A program made the translations under genes and the position numbers. The notes under the pieces are model-generated. The model did not search any database. It was not told the origin of the DNA and worked only from the letters and a program-made list of their open reading frames with translations. A DNA stretch of 64,000 bases, taken from the NCBI GenBank assembly GCA_028871795.1, contig JAGWMG010000006.1:126011-190010 (forward strand), read 5' to 3'. The stretch is from Alphaproteobacteria bacterium. Lineage in GTDB: Bacteria; Pseudomonadota; Alphaproteobacteria; Micropepsales; Micropepsaceae. Below are positions 56,788-64,000 of this stretch, one piece after another (position 1 is the first letter of the stretch; the number at the start of each line of letters is the position of its first letter).

Positions 56788-56804
56788 TGTACCTGCTGGG
56801 TACA
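56788..56804. promoter_or_regulatory. Dyad TGTACC-N5-GGTACA upstream of the monohaem cytochrome gene
   Basis: A perfect 6-bp inverted repeat with a 5-base spacer, 20 bases before the start codon. The half-site GGTAC recurs as TGGTAC in copy A of the conserved 69-bp element (60340-60408), so one regulator could recognise both. This is a short match only. Confidence 0.4.
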
Positions 56805-56891
56805 TGTGGGTTTCATTGGCGTTGAGCCGCACGGGGTTCGACAAAATCCATTTCCGGATTGACCTCATGTTACGTCCCGCAGAGCGCCTCC

Positions 56892-59300
56892 CTAGAGCTT
56901 TACTCTCACGAAGATGCCGATTGTCGAGACATTGTAGTTCGGCGAAGCGTAGCCGGGCGTGAGGATGCTGATCTTCGTACCGGTATTGGTTGTAGCCTGG
57001 ACCGGCGCCGCCAGATCGTCCCAGTCGTTATTATGGAACATGCTGAACTGGTACATCAGCGACCAGTCGACATTGTCCGTAAGCTGATAATCCGCCGCCA
57101 ACCGCAGCTCATGCATCACCGAATGGATGTTCGGGAAGGAGACGACGTTCTGATCGTCTACCGACGGCGGGGCGGCCACCTGGACGCCGTTGAACTCGTT
57201 GAAGGCGACATCGCCTTCGGACATATTGTACTCGGATTTGAGTTTCAGCTTGGAAGTCGCCTGCCAATCTGCGCTCACGCCCGCGGTGTTCATGCTGCTG
57301 GCATATTTGTTCTGGAAATAGCCCACGCTGCCGGCGCAGGCGCCGGTGTTGCTTGCGGCGCAGCCGCCGTTGCCGATGTTGTCGTAGAATATCCGCTGAT
57401 ACGTGTAGTAGAGATGCAGATTCACATCCTCGTTCGGCCGATAGTTGATGTCGGGTCCGACGGCAAAGTTGGTGTCTCGCGTGATGCCCACGTCGCGAAC
57501 CAGCAGGTTCGTCAGCCCTGCCGGCGCGCCCGGTATGGCAGGATAGTGGTAACGCTCGTCGAGGTATTTCAGGAACAGACCGCCCGAGAGATTGCCCACC
57601 GGGGCATAGTCGAGGCGGAGGATAACCGAGTCCGACGCCATCGGCGCCTGGTAGTAGGCGCCGGAGGGAGTGTCATAGGTCTCGGGCAATCCGGTATTCA
57701 GGTTCCCCCACGCTATACCGTTGATCAGCGTACCGGTGCGGTCGGCGTGTTCGTAGGTAACACGGCCCAAGGCATCTCTCCCAAGCATGGAACTCAGCTC
57801 CAGGGACTCGGTATTGGTTGTGCTGTGCTCGACCTGGGCATTGGTGCGGTTGATGTTGTTGAAGGAATAGTTTGCGGTCAGCTTGGTGTTGCTCTCCGGC
57901 AGAATGAGGTAGCCGAGCTCGACCTTTGCGGTCTGGTTGAACCAGTTCTGCGGCACCACGTAGTTCGGCGGCGAAGCTGAATTTGCGGTGGCGTCCGGAC
58001 CGTGTCCCCCGCCATATACCAGGTACTGGTTCAAATGGACGTCCCGTCCGTCGAAGGAATAGGACACCTTCCCGTCGAGATGGGTTGCAAGTTCCGAGGT
58101 GACGGCGAAATTGCCCTGGTAAACCCAGGCGACTTCGTCCGGCGAAGCCGCGCTCGTTCCCTGGTTCAGGCTGTTGAGATTGCTGAACCACGTATAGGTG
58201 GGATTGCCCAGAGTAGGACTGAGGTTCGGATCGGCGCTGTTTGCGGGGAACGTGTTGTCCTGCAGTTCGACGCCGAACCGGCCGTTCAGGGTGATCCGCG
58301 TTTTCGGCGTCAGATTGTCGCCAAGCATCGCCGTGACGTAATGGGCCGAATTGCTGGGCGGCGTCGCATACAGCGCCGTCTTCGCGTAGGGGCCCGAACT
58401 TGCGCTCAAGGGTGCGGTGCCGGATACCGGGTAGGGAAGAGAGACCCCCAGATCGTTGTCCGTGAAGCGGAAATAGGCGTACTGCAGCACGGCTTGGAGG
58501 TCGGGAGTGTTGTAGGACGCGGACACGTCGAAGCGGTCGGTGTCGTAATCGACCGGCATCGTGAAGGCCATGCCTCCATAGGTCCCATAATAGGATTCTT
58601 CGAACGTGCCTTCCTTGTGCTCGTGGCGGACGTTGGCGTTGACAACCCAATCGTCGCCGAAGATGTACTGAGCGCCGAATTGAAGAATACCGCGGCGCGT
58701 ACCCACCTGGAACCGTTGCTCGGCCGGGCTCAACGTTGTCGTGGTGTATGACGTGATCGGGCCTGCCACCATCGGAGCATTGCTTGCGCCGCCCCAGGCC
58801 GGGAAGCCGTTGTTGAGCGTACCGGTTGCCCCGTTGACGGTGTAGATCGAGTCGATGATGTTTCCGGTATAGGAGATGGCGTTGTAATCGGCGGTGACTC
58901 CCCATTTGCCCTGCTCGCCGAAGCTGACGCTGATCTCCGCCGACGGTCCCAGATCGTTGCCGGTGCTGTTCGCGTAGGTGCTGTCGTGGAAGCCCTTGGC
59001 CAGCCGGTTGCCGGTTTGGAAATCCAGATTGAGCCCGGTGACGTCGAAGTAGAACGTCTTGCCGGAATCCCACGCGGCGCGGTTTTGGACGCTGAAGCCG
59101 CCCAACACATCGAAGCCCTGCTCCGTGAAGCCGTTGTAGCGGCCGTACAAGCCGGTGTTACTGCCGCCCACCCATTGCGCGCCCAAATCGATCTCGGTGG
59201 ACTGCGTCGTCGGCGCAGTTTTGTCCTGTGCCATCGCGGCGAACGGGTACAGGCATACGCTGGTCAACGCCGCGGCAAAGAATCTAAGTTTCTGTGTCAT
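56892..59300 (-). CDS. MtrB/PioB-family outer-membrane barrel (copy 2)
   Basis: An 802-residue barrel protein paralogous to the one at 50862-53471. It shares landmarks GLYGRYNGFTEQGFDVLGGF, DLGPSAEISVSFGEQGKWG, VGTRRGILQFGAQYI, VRHEHKEGTFEESYYG and AFTMPVDYDTDRFDVS with copy 1, and ends in a strand-type IGIFVRVKL. A signal peptide (PFAAMAQD) follows ATG 59300, which has AGGGGATC upstream. It lies 28 bases after its decaheme partner gene. Together they should form a second outer-membrane electron conduit. Confidence 0.88.
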   Translation of the reverse strand: MTQKLRFFAAALTSVCLYPFAAMAQDKTAPTTQSTEIDLGAQWVGGSNTGLYGRYNGFTEQGFDVLGGFSVQNRAAWDSGKTFYFDVTGLNLDFQTGNRLAKGFHDSTYANSTGNDLGPSAEISVSFGEQGKWGVTADYNAISYTGNIIDSIYTVNGATGTLNNGFPAWGGASNAPMVAGPITSYTTTTLSPAEQRFQVGTRRGILQFGAQYIFGDDWVVNANVRHEHKEGTFEESYYGTYGGMAFTMPVDYDTDRFDVSASYNTPDLQAVLQYAYFRFTDNDLGVSLPYPVSGTAPLSASSGPYAKTALYATPPSNSAHYVTAMLGDNLTPKTRITLNGRFGVELQDNTFPANSADPNLSPTLGNPTYTWFSNLNSLNQGTSAASPDEVAWVYQGNFAVTSELATHLDGKVSYSFDGRDVHLNQYLVYGGGHGPDATANSASPPNYVVPQNWFNQTAKVELGYLILPESNTKLTANYSFNNINRTNAQVEHSTTNTESLELSSMLGRDALGRVTYEHADRTGTLINGIAWGNLNTGLPETYDTPSGAYYQAPMASDSVILRLDYAPVGNLSGGLFLKYLDERYHYPAIPGAPAGLTNLLVRDVGITRDTNFAVGPDINYRPNEDVNLHLYYTYQRIFYDNIGNGGCAASNTGACAGSVGYFQNKYASSMNTAGVSADWQATSKLKLKSEYNMSEGDVAFNEFNGVQVAAPPSVDDQNVVSFPNIHSVMHELRLAADYQLTDNVDWSLMYQFSMFHNNDWDDLAAPVQATTNTGTKISILTPGYASPNYNVSTIGIFVRVKL

Positions 59301-59328
59301 AACGATCCCCTTGTCTTTGCGCGTGGCA

Positions 59329-60294
59329 TCAGCGGAAGAACCACGTACCGTTCGGGCTGTTCGACCCATGGACTTGCGAATGACAGTTCAGGCACGTCCG
59401 TTGGTTTCCGATCGCAGAGTTGAATGTGGACGTCCCCTGTATCCTGCCCGGCAGCGAGCCTGCTCCGCCGAACGCTCCGCCACTGTGGTCGGAAGTGGCG
59501 CTGTGGCAGCTTGAGCACATGAACTCCATACGCTCCTTCATCAGGCGCGGTTCGACCGAACCATGTGGCGTGTGGCAGTTGAGGCAGTTCTCACGAACCG
59601 GCTGATGTTCCCACAGCATCGGGCCGCGCTTGTCGGCGTGGCAGTTGTAGCAAGTCTCGTTGACGGTGAATTCCTTCAACAGCTTCGGACCGGCGGAGCC
59701 ATGCGGATTGTGGCAATCCGAACAGACCACTTTGCCCTCGCGCATCGGGTGATGCGAGAACTCGAAGCTTTCAGCCCGCTGCTGGGCATGACAGCTGAAG
59801 CATTTTTCGGTCTGTGTCGCCTTCACCAGAACGGGATCTTTTTTGACGTGGACCGTGTGACAGCTAACGCAGGCGAGACCGTTGCTCTGGTGTTTGCTGT
59901 TGTCCCAGTTCATTCGCGCGCTGTTCTGATGGCAACTGAGGCAAACCTCGTTGCGCGCCGCAACCGGTGACGCATTCGGGCCTTTGAACACGATGCTGGG
60001 CGACGCGGGTTTTCCCGCGGCAAAACCCGTGGCATGGGCCGCACTGGGTCCGTGGCAGGATTCGCATTCGTGCCCGGCGAACGGCGAATGCGCGTCGCCC
60101 TTCGTTCCCATGGGCGACTGGAGAATATCCGTCACCGGCGCCGAGTTGTGGCACTGCATGCAGGTGGTAGCCCCGCGGTCGCTATACGCACCTTGCGATG
60201 CATCCACCGCGAAAGCAGGTTTTGCCGTCGCGAAACTCGCAGCGCACAGCAAAACCAGAATCGCAATTCCATTGACGTGATTTCTTCCCGACAT
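59329..60294 (-). CDS. MtrA/PioA/DmsE-family decaheme c-type cytochrome (copy 2)
   Basis: A 321-residue decaheme cytochrome with a signal peptide (ATAKPAFAVD) and ten motifs: CMQCH, CESCH, CLSCH, CVSCH, CFSCH, CSDCH, CYNCH, CLNCH, CSSCH and CLNCH. It is a close paralogue of copy 1 (for example SGRNHVNGIAILVLLCA against SARNRIRGFAVLVLLCA at the N-terminus, CSDCHNPHGSAGPKLLK in the middle). The frame is open for 166 codons upstream, but ATG 60294 gives the signal peptide. Its start lies 45 bases from element copy A. The nine-haem/cytochrome b gene is transcribed away from it. Confidence 0.94.
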   Translation of the reverse strand: MSGRNHVNGIAILVLLCAASFATAKPAFAVDASQGAYSDRGATTCMQCHNSAPVTDILQSPMGTKGDAHSPFAGHECESCHGPSAAHATGFAAGKPASPSIVFKGPNASPVAARNEVCLSCHQNSARMNWDNSKHQSNGLACVSCHTVHVKKDPVLVKATQTEKCFSCHAQQRAESFEFSHHPMREGKVVCSDCHNPHGSAGPKLLKEFTVNETCYNCHADKRGPMLWEHQPVRENCLNCHTPHGSVEPRLMKERMEFMCSSCHSATSDHSGGAFGGAGSLPGRIQGTSTFNSAIGNQRTCLNCHSQVHGSNSPNGTWFFR

Positions 60295-60339
60295 CCGCTG
60301 GCCCTCGCTTAGATGTTCCCCGAGGCGATTTTGTCTAGG

Positions 60340-60408
60340 GCGCGTAATGTCTGGAACCGAGTTGTCTCGAAGGGTAGTACCAGAGAGTACGAACTCGATG
60401 GTACCAGC
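60340..60408 (-). promoter_or_regulatory. 69-bp conserved upstream element, copy A (before decaheme copy 2)
   Basis: Partner of 56180-56248 (45 of 69 identical, no gaps), at nearly the same distance from its gene start (45 against 43 bases). On the minus strand it carries TGGTAC and, 24 bases later, TGGTACTAC. The reading frame of the decaheme gene runs open through it, and the two copies would encode similar peptides (AGTIEFVLSGTT, AGIIEFTLCGTT), so a coding origin is an alternative. Confidence 0.55.
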
Positions 60409-60680
60409 GCGCATTTCGATCACGTTGCTGAATTTGTCGCAGTTGCGCAGCGATGGCGATGCGCGCCAAGTCGCATTTGCAAAGCAGTTGTCATGGCCTA
60501 TGGGCGAACACTGTTGTTGCGGTACAGCCTTGGCTATTCCGTGAATCGGTTCGCGACAGCATGGGCATGCAAACACATTGCGAACCCTGTCATCCGGCAC
60601 GCCGAGCGATGCACCAAATTTGTTGGTCGACGTGGAAATTGTAATGCGGAGCGGGAACGCGATGCGGCGGGAGAATTGAT
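60409..60680. other. Remainder of the divergent control region between decaheme copy 2 and the nine-haem gene
   Basis: With 60295-60408 this forms a 386-base gap. No gene, tRNA or riboswitch could be recognised. It should hold the promoter of the nine-haem gene; a GGGAGA ribosome site lies at 60669-60674. No convincing -35/-10 pair was found. Confidence 0.4.
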
Positions 60681-62780
60681 ATGCGATGCGTGATTGAACG
60701 AATCTCATTCGCAGTGCGGGTCGTCTCGAGGTTTGTTGCGAGCTGCGAATCCACCGCAACAATTGCAAGGAACGCGGAGATCCGGCGGTCAACTTTTGGG
60801 ATCGTTCGCCTTCCGAGACCCGCAGCGCTTCTCGTGTTCGCCATTCTTGTTGCGGGCGGGGTCTCCTGCCCTGGAGCGGCGCAAGCCGTCGACACCGGCG
60901 TCTCGACCGGTCAATCGGCCCCGCAGACCGCCGCGAAGATACCCAGCGAAGTCTGCCTGGGTTGTCACGGCAGCGAAGGGTTTGGGGTTCCGGGACCGGA
61001 CGGAAAAATGCGCTCGCTGTTCGTGATGAAGGAGAAGTTCGAAAAAAGCGTTCACGGCAAACGCCAGTGCGTCGACTGCCATACGAACATAACGCAAGTT
61101 CCTCACCAGCCGACCCAGATCAGGGTCAGCTGTGTCAATTGCCACGAAAGCCTATGGGCAAATGCTCAGAAGGATGAAAAGACGAAAAAAGAATTCCCCG
61201 AACTGAGTGTCGTGGCGCGGCAAATCGATAGGTACATGAATTCGATTCATGCGCGACCCTCGCGGGCCGATCAGTCCCAAACCAATGCGACCTGCTATGA
61301 TTGTCACGATGCCCACTACGTCTATCTCCCCGGGACTCCCCTCTGGCAAACGTGGCGACTGAACCTTCCCAACACCTGCGGCAAGTGCCATTCCAAGGAG
61401 CTCGCGGCCTATGCAACGTCGGTACACGGCAGGGAGGTGCTTCAGAAACATAATCCGAAGGCAGCGATCTGTGCGGACTGCCACACCACTCATCAAATCG
61501 AAAATCCGGTGCTGAGTTCGACCAAGCTGGTCATCACCAAGAACTGCGGTTCTTGCCATCAGGAGAATTTGCAAAGCTACCTGGCGACCTATCACGGGCA
61601 GGTCAATGCCCTGGGCTACGCCTATACGGCGAAGTGTTTCGACTGCCACGGAAGCCATGCGATCCAGCGAGTCAATGACCCACGCTCGACCGTGTATCCG
61701 GCCAATCGGCTGACCACTTGCCGGAAATGCCATGCCAAGGTCAGCGCGGGGTTGCTGACCTTCCAGCCGCATGGCAATTCTCACGACTTCAAACGTTATC
61801 CGTTGTTGTGGCTCGCCGCGCATTTCATGTCCGCGCTTCTGATAGGCGTATTTGCATTCTTCTGGACCCATTCCGCGCTTTGGTTCTACCGGTCGTATAA
61901 GGAGCGCAAGGCGCGCGGCGAGCGCATGGAACTCTTCGTCTATCGGCTGCCGGATAGGGACCAGCCTTATTTCCAGCGCTTCGCCCTCATCTGGCGGGTC
62001 GCCCATCTGACTGTTCTGTTGGTCACCATGACGTTGGTCTTGACCGGAATGACGGTCCTCTATTCCGACAGCGCCTGGGCACCCGTGGTCGTAAAGCTGT
62101 TCGGCGGCCCGCAGGTGATGGCCATCGTTCATCGCGTCTGTGCGTCGATCTTCATCTCGGTATTCTTCGCGCACGTCGTCTACATGACGATCAAATTGCG
62201 CCGGAAGGGGCGACGGTTCCGTTGGTTCGGGCCGGATTCCCTGGTCGTGCGCTGGCAGGATTTTCGCGACATCCTCGCCATGTTCAAATGGTTCTTCGGC
62301 GCCGGCCCGCGGCCCGTCTTCGACCGGTGGACCTATTGGGAGAAATTCGACTATTGGGCCGTGTTCTGGGGCATCTTCATCATCGGCGGCAGCGGCGCCA
62401 TCCTGTGGTCGAAGAGCGTGGTCACCGCGTTCCTGCCGGGGTGGATGTTAAACGTCGCCCTCATTGTCCATAGCGACGAGGCGCTGCTCGCCGCCGTGTT
62501 CCTGTTCACCGTGCATTTCTTCAACAACCACTTCAGGCCGGACAAATTTCCGCTCGACACCTTGATGTTTACCGGGGCCGTATCGCTGGAAGAGTTCAAG
62601 CGGGAGCATACGGTGGAATATAACCGGCTGGTCGAAACCGGGCGGCTCGAAAGCCATCGCGTGCCTGCCCCGTCGCCGGCCATGGCGCTGGGTTCGAGAA
62701 TATTGGGCTTCGCCCTGATCACAATTGGCCTGATATTGCTGCTCCTGGTGGCCATCGGATTCATGGGCCATGCGGGGTGA
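60681..62780 (+). CDS. CbcL-like fusion: nine-haem cytochrome c domain plus membrane cytochrome b
   Basis: A 699-residue fusion. An N-terminal signal-like helix (about 46-69) precedes nine CxxCH motifs at about residues 92, 130, 151, 205, 233, 264, 289, 319 and 347. From residue 374 there are about five or six membrane helices with histidines suited to haem b (LLWLAAHFMSALLI, IWRVAHLTVLLVTM, MAIVHRVCASIFISVFFAHV, ALIVHSDEALLAA, FTVHFFNNHF). A nine-haem c domain joined to a HydC/FdnI-like diheme b domain is the architecture of Geobacter CbcL, an inner-membrane quinone oxidoreductase in extracellular electron transfer. It is transcribed away from the decaheme operon. The direction of electron flow is not known. 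Confidence 0.85.
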   Translation: MRCVIERISFAVRVVSRFVASCESTATIARNAEIRRSTFGIVRLPRPAALLVFAILVAGGVSCPGAAQAVDTGVSTGQSAPQTAAKIPSEVCLGCHGSEGFGVPGPDGKMRSLFVMKEKFEKSVHGKRQCVDCHTNITQVPHQPTQIRVSCVNCHESLWANAQKDEKTKKEFPELSVVARQIDRYMNSIHARPSRADQSQTNATCYDCHDAHYVYLPGTPLWQTWRLNLPNTCGKCHSKELAAYATSVHGREVLQKHNPKAAICADCHTTHQIENPVLSSTKLVITKNCGSCHQENLQSYLATYHGQVNALGYAYTAKCFDCHGSHAIQRVNDPRSTVYPANRLTTCRKCHAKVSAGLLTFQPHGNSHDFKRYPLLWLAAHFMSALLIGVFAFFWTHSALWFYRSYKERKARGERMELFVYRLPDRDQPYFQRFALIWRVAHLTVLLVTMTLVLTGMTVLYSDSAWAPVVVKLFGGPQVMAIVHRVCASIFISVFFAHVVYMTIKLRRKGRRFRWFGPDSLVVRWQDFRDILAMFKWFFGAGPRPVFDRWTYWEKFDYWAVFWGIFIIGGSGAILWSKSVVTAFLPGWMLNVALIVHSDEALLAAVFLFTVHFFNNHFRPDKFPLDTLMFTGAVSLEEFKREHTVEYNRLVETGRLESHRVPAPSPAMALGSRILGFALITIGLILLLLVAIGFMGHAG

Positions 62781-62800
62781 CCATGATCGCACTGGAATGA

Positions 62801-63337
62801 TTAGATACGGCGGTACATCTCCGCTATCCGCAGGGCGACGTCGTCGACGACACTCCACGCGGTATATTCGACACAGGTCTTGGGATCGGTCGGCCCTCCC
62901 GTCAGCTTCATAATGAAGCGGATCACCTGCCGGTCCATCCAGCCGTAGCGTGAATAATCCAGGCGTCCGGCAATGGCCAAGGCGAGAACTGGCGTAAGCC
63001 GGTGCCGGGCGATCGACTTGCGAAGATAGGTGTTACCGCTGGCCGTGTCCTTGCCCGGCTTTCTTGCCGTCAAATTGACCGACAGCAAGACCAGTGGGGG
63101 GGGAGCGCGCAGCGTCCGATAGATGGCCAGGAGTTGCTCGGCTTCCGGTAGATGCCGGCCATAACGCACGGCCGCCACGACCACCACCGGTCGCGTCTCT
63201 GCCAGCGTTTGAGGAGCCGGCAAGGCTACCGCCAAATCATGTGGCAGCGTGTGGATGCCCCTCTCGATGAGGCGGCCGGCGATTCGTTCGGCGATGCGCC
63301 GCGACTGGCCATCGCGGGTAGCGTAGAAGAGTTGCAT
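62801..63337 (-). CDS. Flavodoxin-fold protein, HemG-like protoporphyrinogen oxidase
   Basis: A 178-residue protein beginning MQLFYATRDGQSRRIAERIA, the FMN phosphate loop of a flavodoxin, followed by AAVRYGRHLPEAEQLLA and a C-terminal WSVVDDVALRIAEMYRR. Length and pattern match HemG, the quinone-linked protoporphyrinogen IX dehydrogenase of haem synthesis, including the central RRPG-like insert (LTARKPGKDTASGNTYL). It converges with the nine-haem gene, 20 bases apart. A haem supply gene next to about 36 encoded haem sites makes sense. The start is not supported by a good ribosome site. Confidence 0.8.
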   Translation of the reverse strand: MQLFYATRDGQSRRIAERIAGRLIERGIHTLPHDLAVALPAPQTLAETRPVVVVAAVRYGRHLPEAEQLLAIYRTLRAPPPLVLLSVNLTARKPGKDTASGNTYLRKSIARHRLTPVLALAIAGRLDYSRYGWMDRQVIRFIMKLTGGPTDPKTCVEYTAWSVVDDVALRIAEMYRRI

Positions 63338-63509
63338 GTCGCGACCGAAGTTATGCAAAGAGATACTAAAGAGCGGATGGCGGGGAGATAGCAACATGGG
63401 CGCTGGAAAATCGCCGAACGAGGAAGGCTCCGGTACATCTTTGGTTTGAGTTTAAGCGGCAGTTTTAATGTGCCACAAGCGGCGTTGTTCGATTGCTTTG
63501 CTTTTGATC

Positions 63510-63878
63510 CTACGCTGCGGCTTTGGCGGCGAGGGCGCAGAGCAGGGCGAGGGTTTGGGGCATGACCCAGCCGCTGGCTTCCAGCAGCCTGCCTTCGGCG
63601 GCGTCTGCGCCGACGGCCTGCGCCAAGGTATGCCGGGCGAGGCGTTGGCGCACGCCCGCCGACGCCGCTTTGGCATCGAACCCCTCGACGCCGGCCAGCA
63701 CCGCTTCGCCGATCTGGGCGTCGGCGTCGCGGTCGTCCAACAGCGCCAGCAGGTCGTCGTAAGGGGTAGGCGCATAGCGCTTGCGCAGCAGGCGGCGGCC
63801 CTCGAAGGCCGTAGCGGCGAGCACGGCCGCGCCGCCCGCCCCCATCACGATCCGGCGCCGGGTGAACAGCTTGTTCAT
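63510..63878 (-). CDS. Small Tat-exported protein beside a GMC oxidoreductase gene
   Basis: A 122-residue protein with a twin-arginine signal (FTRRRIVMGAGGAAVLAATA). The mature part is helical and Ala-rich (TPYDDLLALLDDRDADAQIG, then GVRQRLARHTLAQAVG). The ATG overlaps the stop of the upstream GMC oxidoreductase gene by 4 bases, so it is likely a small subunit or Tat carrier for that enzyme, as the small gamma subunit is for gluconate 2-dehydrogenase; sequence similarity to that subunit is not evident. About 170 bases without a clear feature separate it from the HemG-like gene. Confidence 0.65.
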   Translation of the reverse strand: MNKLFTRRRIVMGAGGAAVLAATAFEGRRLLRKRYAPTPYDDLLALLDDRDADAQIGEAVLAGVEGFDAKAASAGVRQRLARHTLAQAVGADAAEGRLLEASGWVMPQTLALLCALAAKAAA

Positions 63879-64000
63879 CGCAGCACGCCCTTCAGATGGT
63901 CGGCCAGCCTAAGCGTCAGAGCCAGCAGGTTCAGCGTCGGATTGGCCGCGCCGTAGGTGGGATAGACCGAGCTGCCCGCCGCGAACAGGTTGGAGACGCC
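63875..64000 (-). CDS. GMC-family oxidoreductase, C-terminal end (runs off the window)
   Basis: Only the last 41 codons are present: GVSNLFAAGSSVYPTYGAAN, then PTLNLLALTLRLADHLKG. The phrase LFAAGSSVYPTYGAANPTL is the C-terminal FAD-binding signature of GMC flavoenzymes (glucose-methanol-choline family), which oxidise alcohols or sugars. It shares an ATGA overlap with the small Tat protein gene. The substrate cannot be inferred. Confidence 0.85.
   Translation of the reverse strand, partial: GVSNLFAAGSSVYPTYGAANPTLNLLALTLRLADHLKGVLR

Noticed and set aside
60340..60408. Sigma-54 promoter in the 69-bp element (TGGTAC/TGGCAC resembles a -24 box)
   Set aside because: The required GC at the -12 position is missing in both copies at the correct spacing.
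1..64000. CRISPR arrays, tRNA or rRNA genes, prophage or full insertion sequences
   Set aside because: No regular short repeats, no tRNA-like arms in the gaps and no transposase, integrase or phage structural genes were seen.

Overview
The window is a contiguous piece of a GC-rich (about 60-64 % by eye) alphaproteobacterial chromosome. Evidence for this is gene content and order (DUF2093 beside xseA, xseB-dxs-RNA methyltransferase, fabI-aroC, system I cytochrome c maturation genes with ccmI), many GTG/TTG starts and 4-base GTGA/ATGA overlaps, and an interspersed palindromic repeat of the TGTCATCCCGG type. The mix of several TonB receptors, a TPR-sulfotransferase, a transaldolase-glucose-6-phosphate isomerase fusion and an extracellular electron transfer locus would suit a Rhizomicrobium/Micropepsaceae-like organism; that placement is inference, not shown by the sequence.

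Layout. 1-9992: housekeeping genes (M23 peptidase fragment, DUF2093, xseA, purD, FKBP isomerase, PAS histidine kinase, PAP2 phosphatase, two glutathione transferases, tadA, rluB-like, small hypotheticals, a 7-TM protein). 9993-10965: a short lower-GC insertion with an HNH-type gene and sequence scars. 10966-16048: uxuA, CDF transporter, pdxH, Sel1 lipoprotein, CbpA-like J protein, CHASE3-like membrane protein. 16250-19112: fabI-aroC-SPFH. 19136-23902 (minus): xseB, dxs, a 15-codon mini-ORF (possible tlyA relic), RlmD-type methyltransferase, C13 peptidase, small exported protein. 24426-27362: large TonB receptor with a strong terminator and a palindromic repeat behind it. 28033-30807: sppA and a FAH-family hydrolase. 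31009-36289: sugar phosphate operon tal-pgi, gnd, pgl, polyphosphate glucokinase-like gene. 36273-45923 (minus): two TonB receptors, TPR-sulfotransferase, cystathionine lyase-like enzyme, coiled-coil/SH3 protein.

46183-62780 is the most remarkable region, apparently a dedicated electron conduit. On the minus strand, in transcription order, lie a decaheme MtrA/PioA-type cytochrome, its MtrB/PioB-type outer-membrane barrel, a small monoheme cytochrome, a NapC/NirT-type tetraheme cytochrome, an ethylbenzene-dehydrogenase-like haem protein, a second decaheme-barrel pair, then ccmF fused to ccmG, ccmH and ccmI. Divergently lies a nine-haem c-type domain fused to a membrane cytochrome b domain, the architecture of Geobacter CbcL. 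Together these could link the quinone pool through periplasmic haems to two outer-membrane conduits; the direction of electron flow (metal or electrode reduction, or Fe(II) oxidation) cannot be read from sequence. A 69-bp element, 65 % identical between two copies, sits about 44 bases upstream of two gene starts in the locus and is a candidate shared control site. A HemG-like haem biosynthesis gene follows, and the window ends in a GMC oxidoreductase gene.
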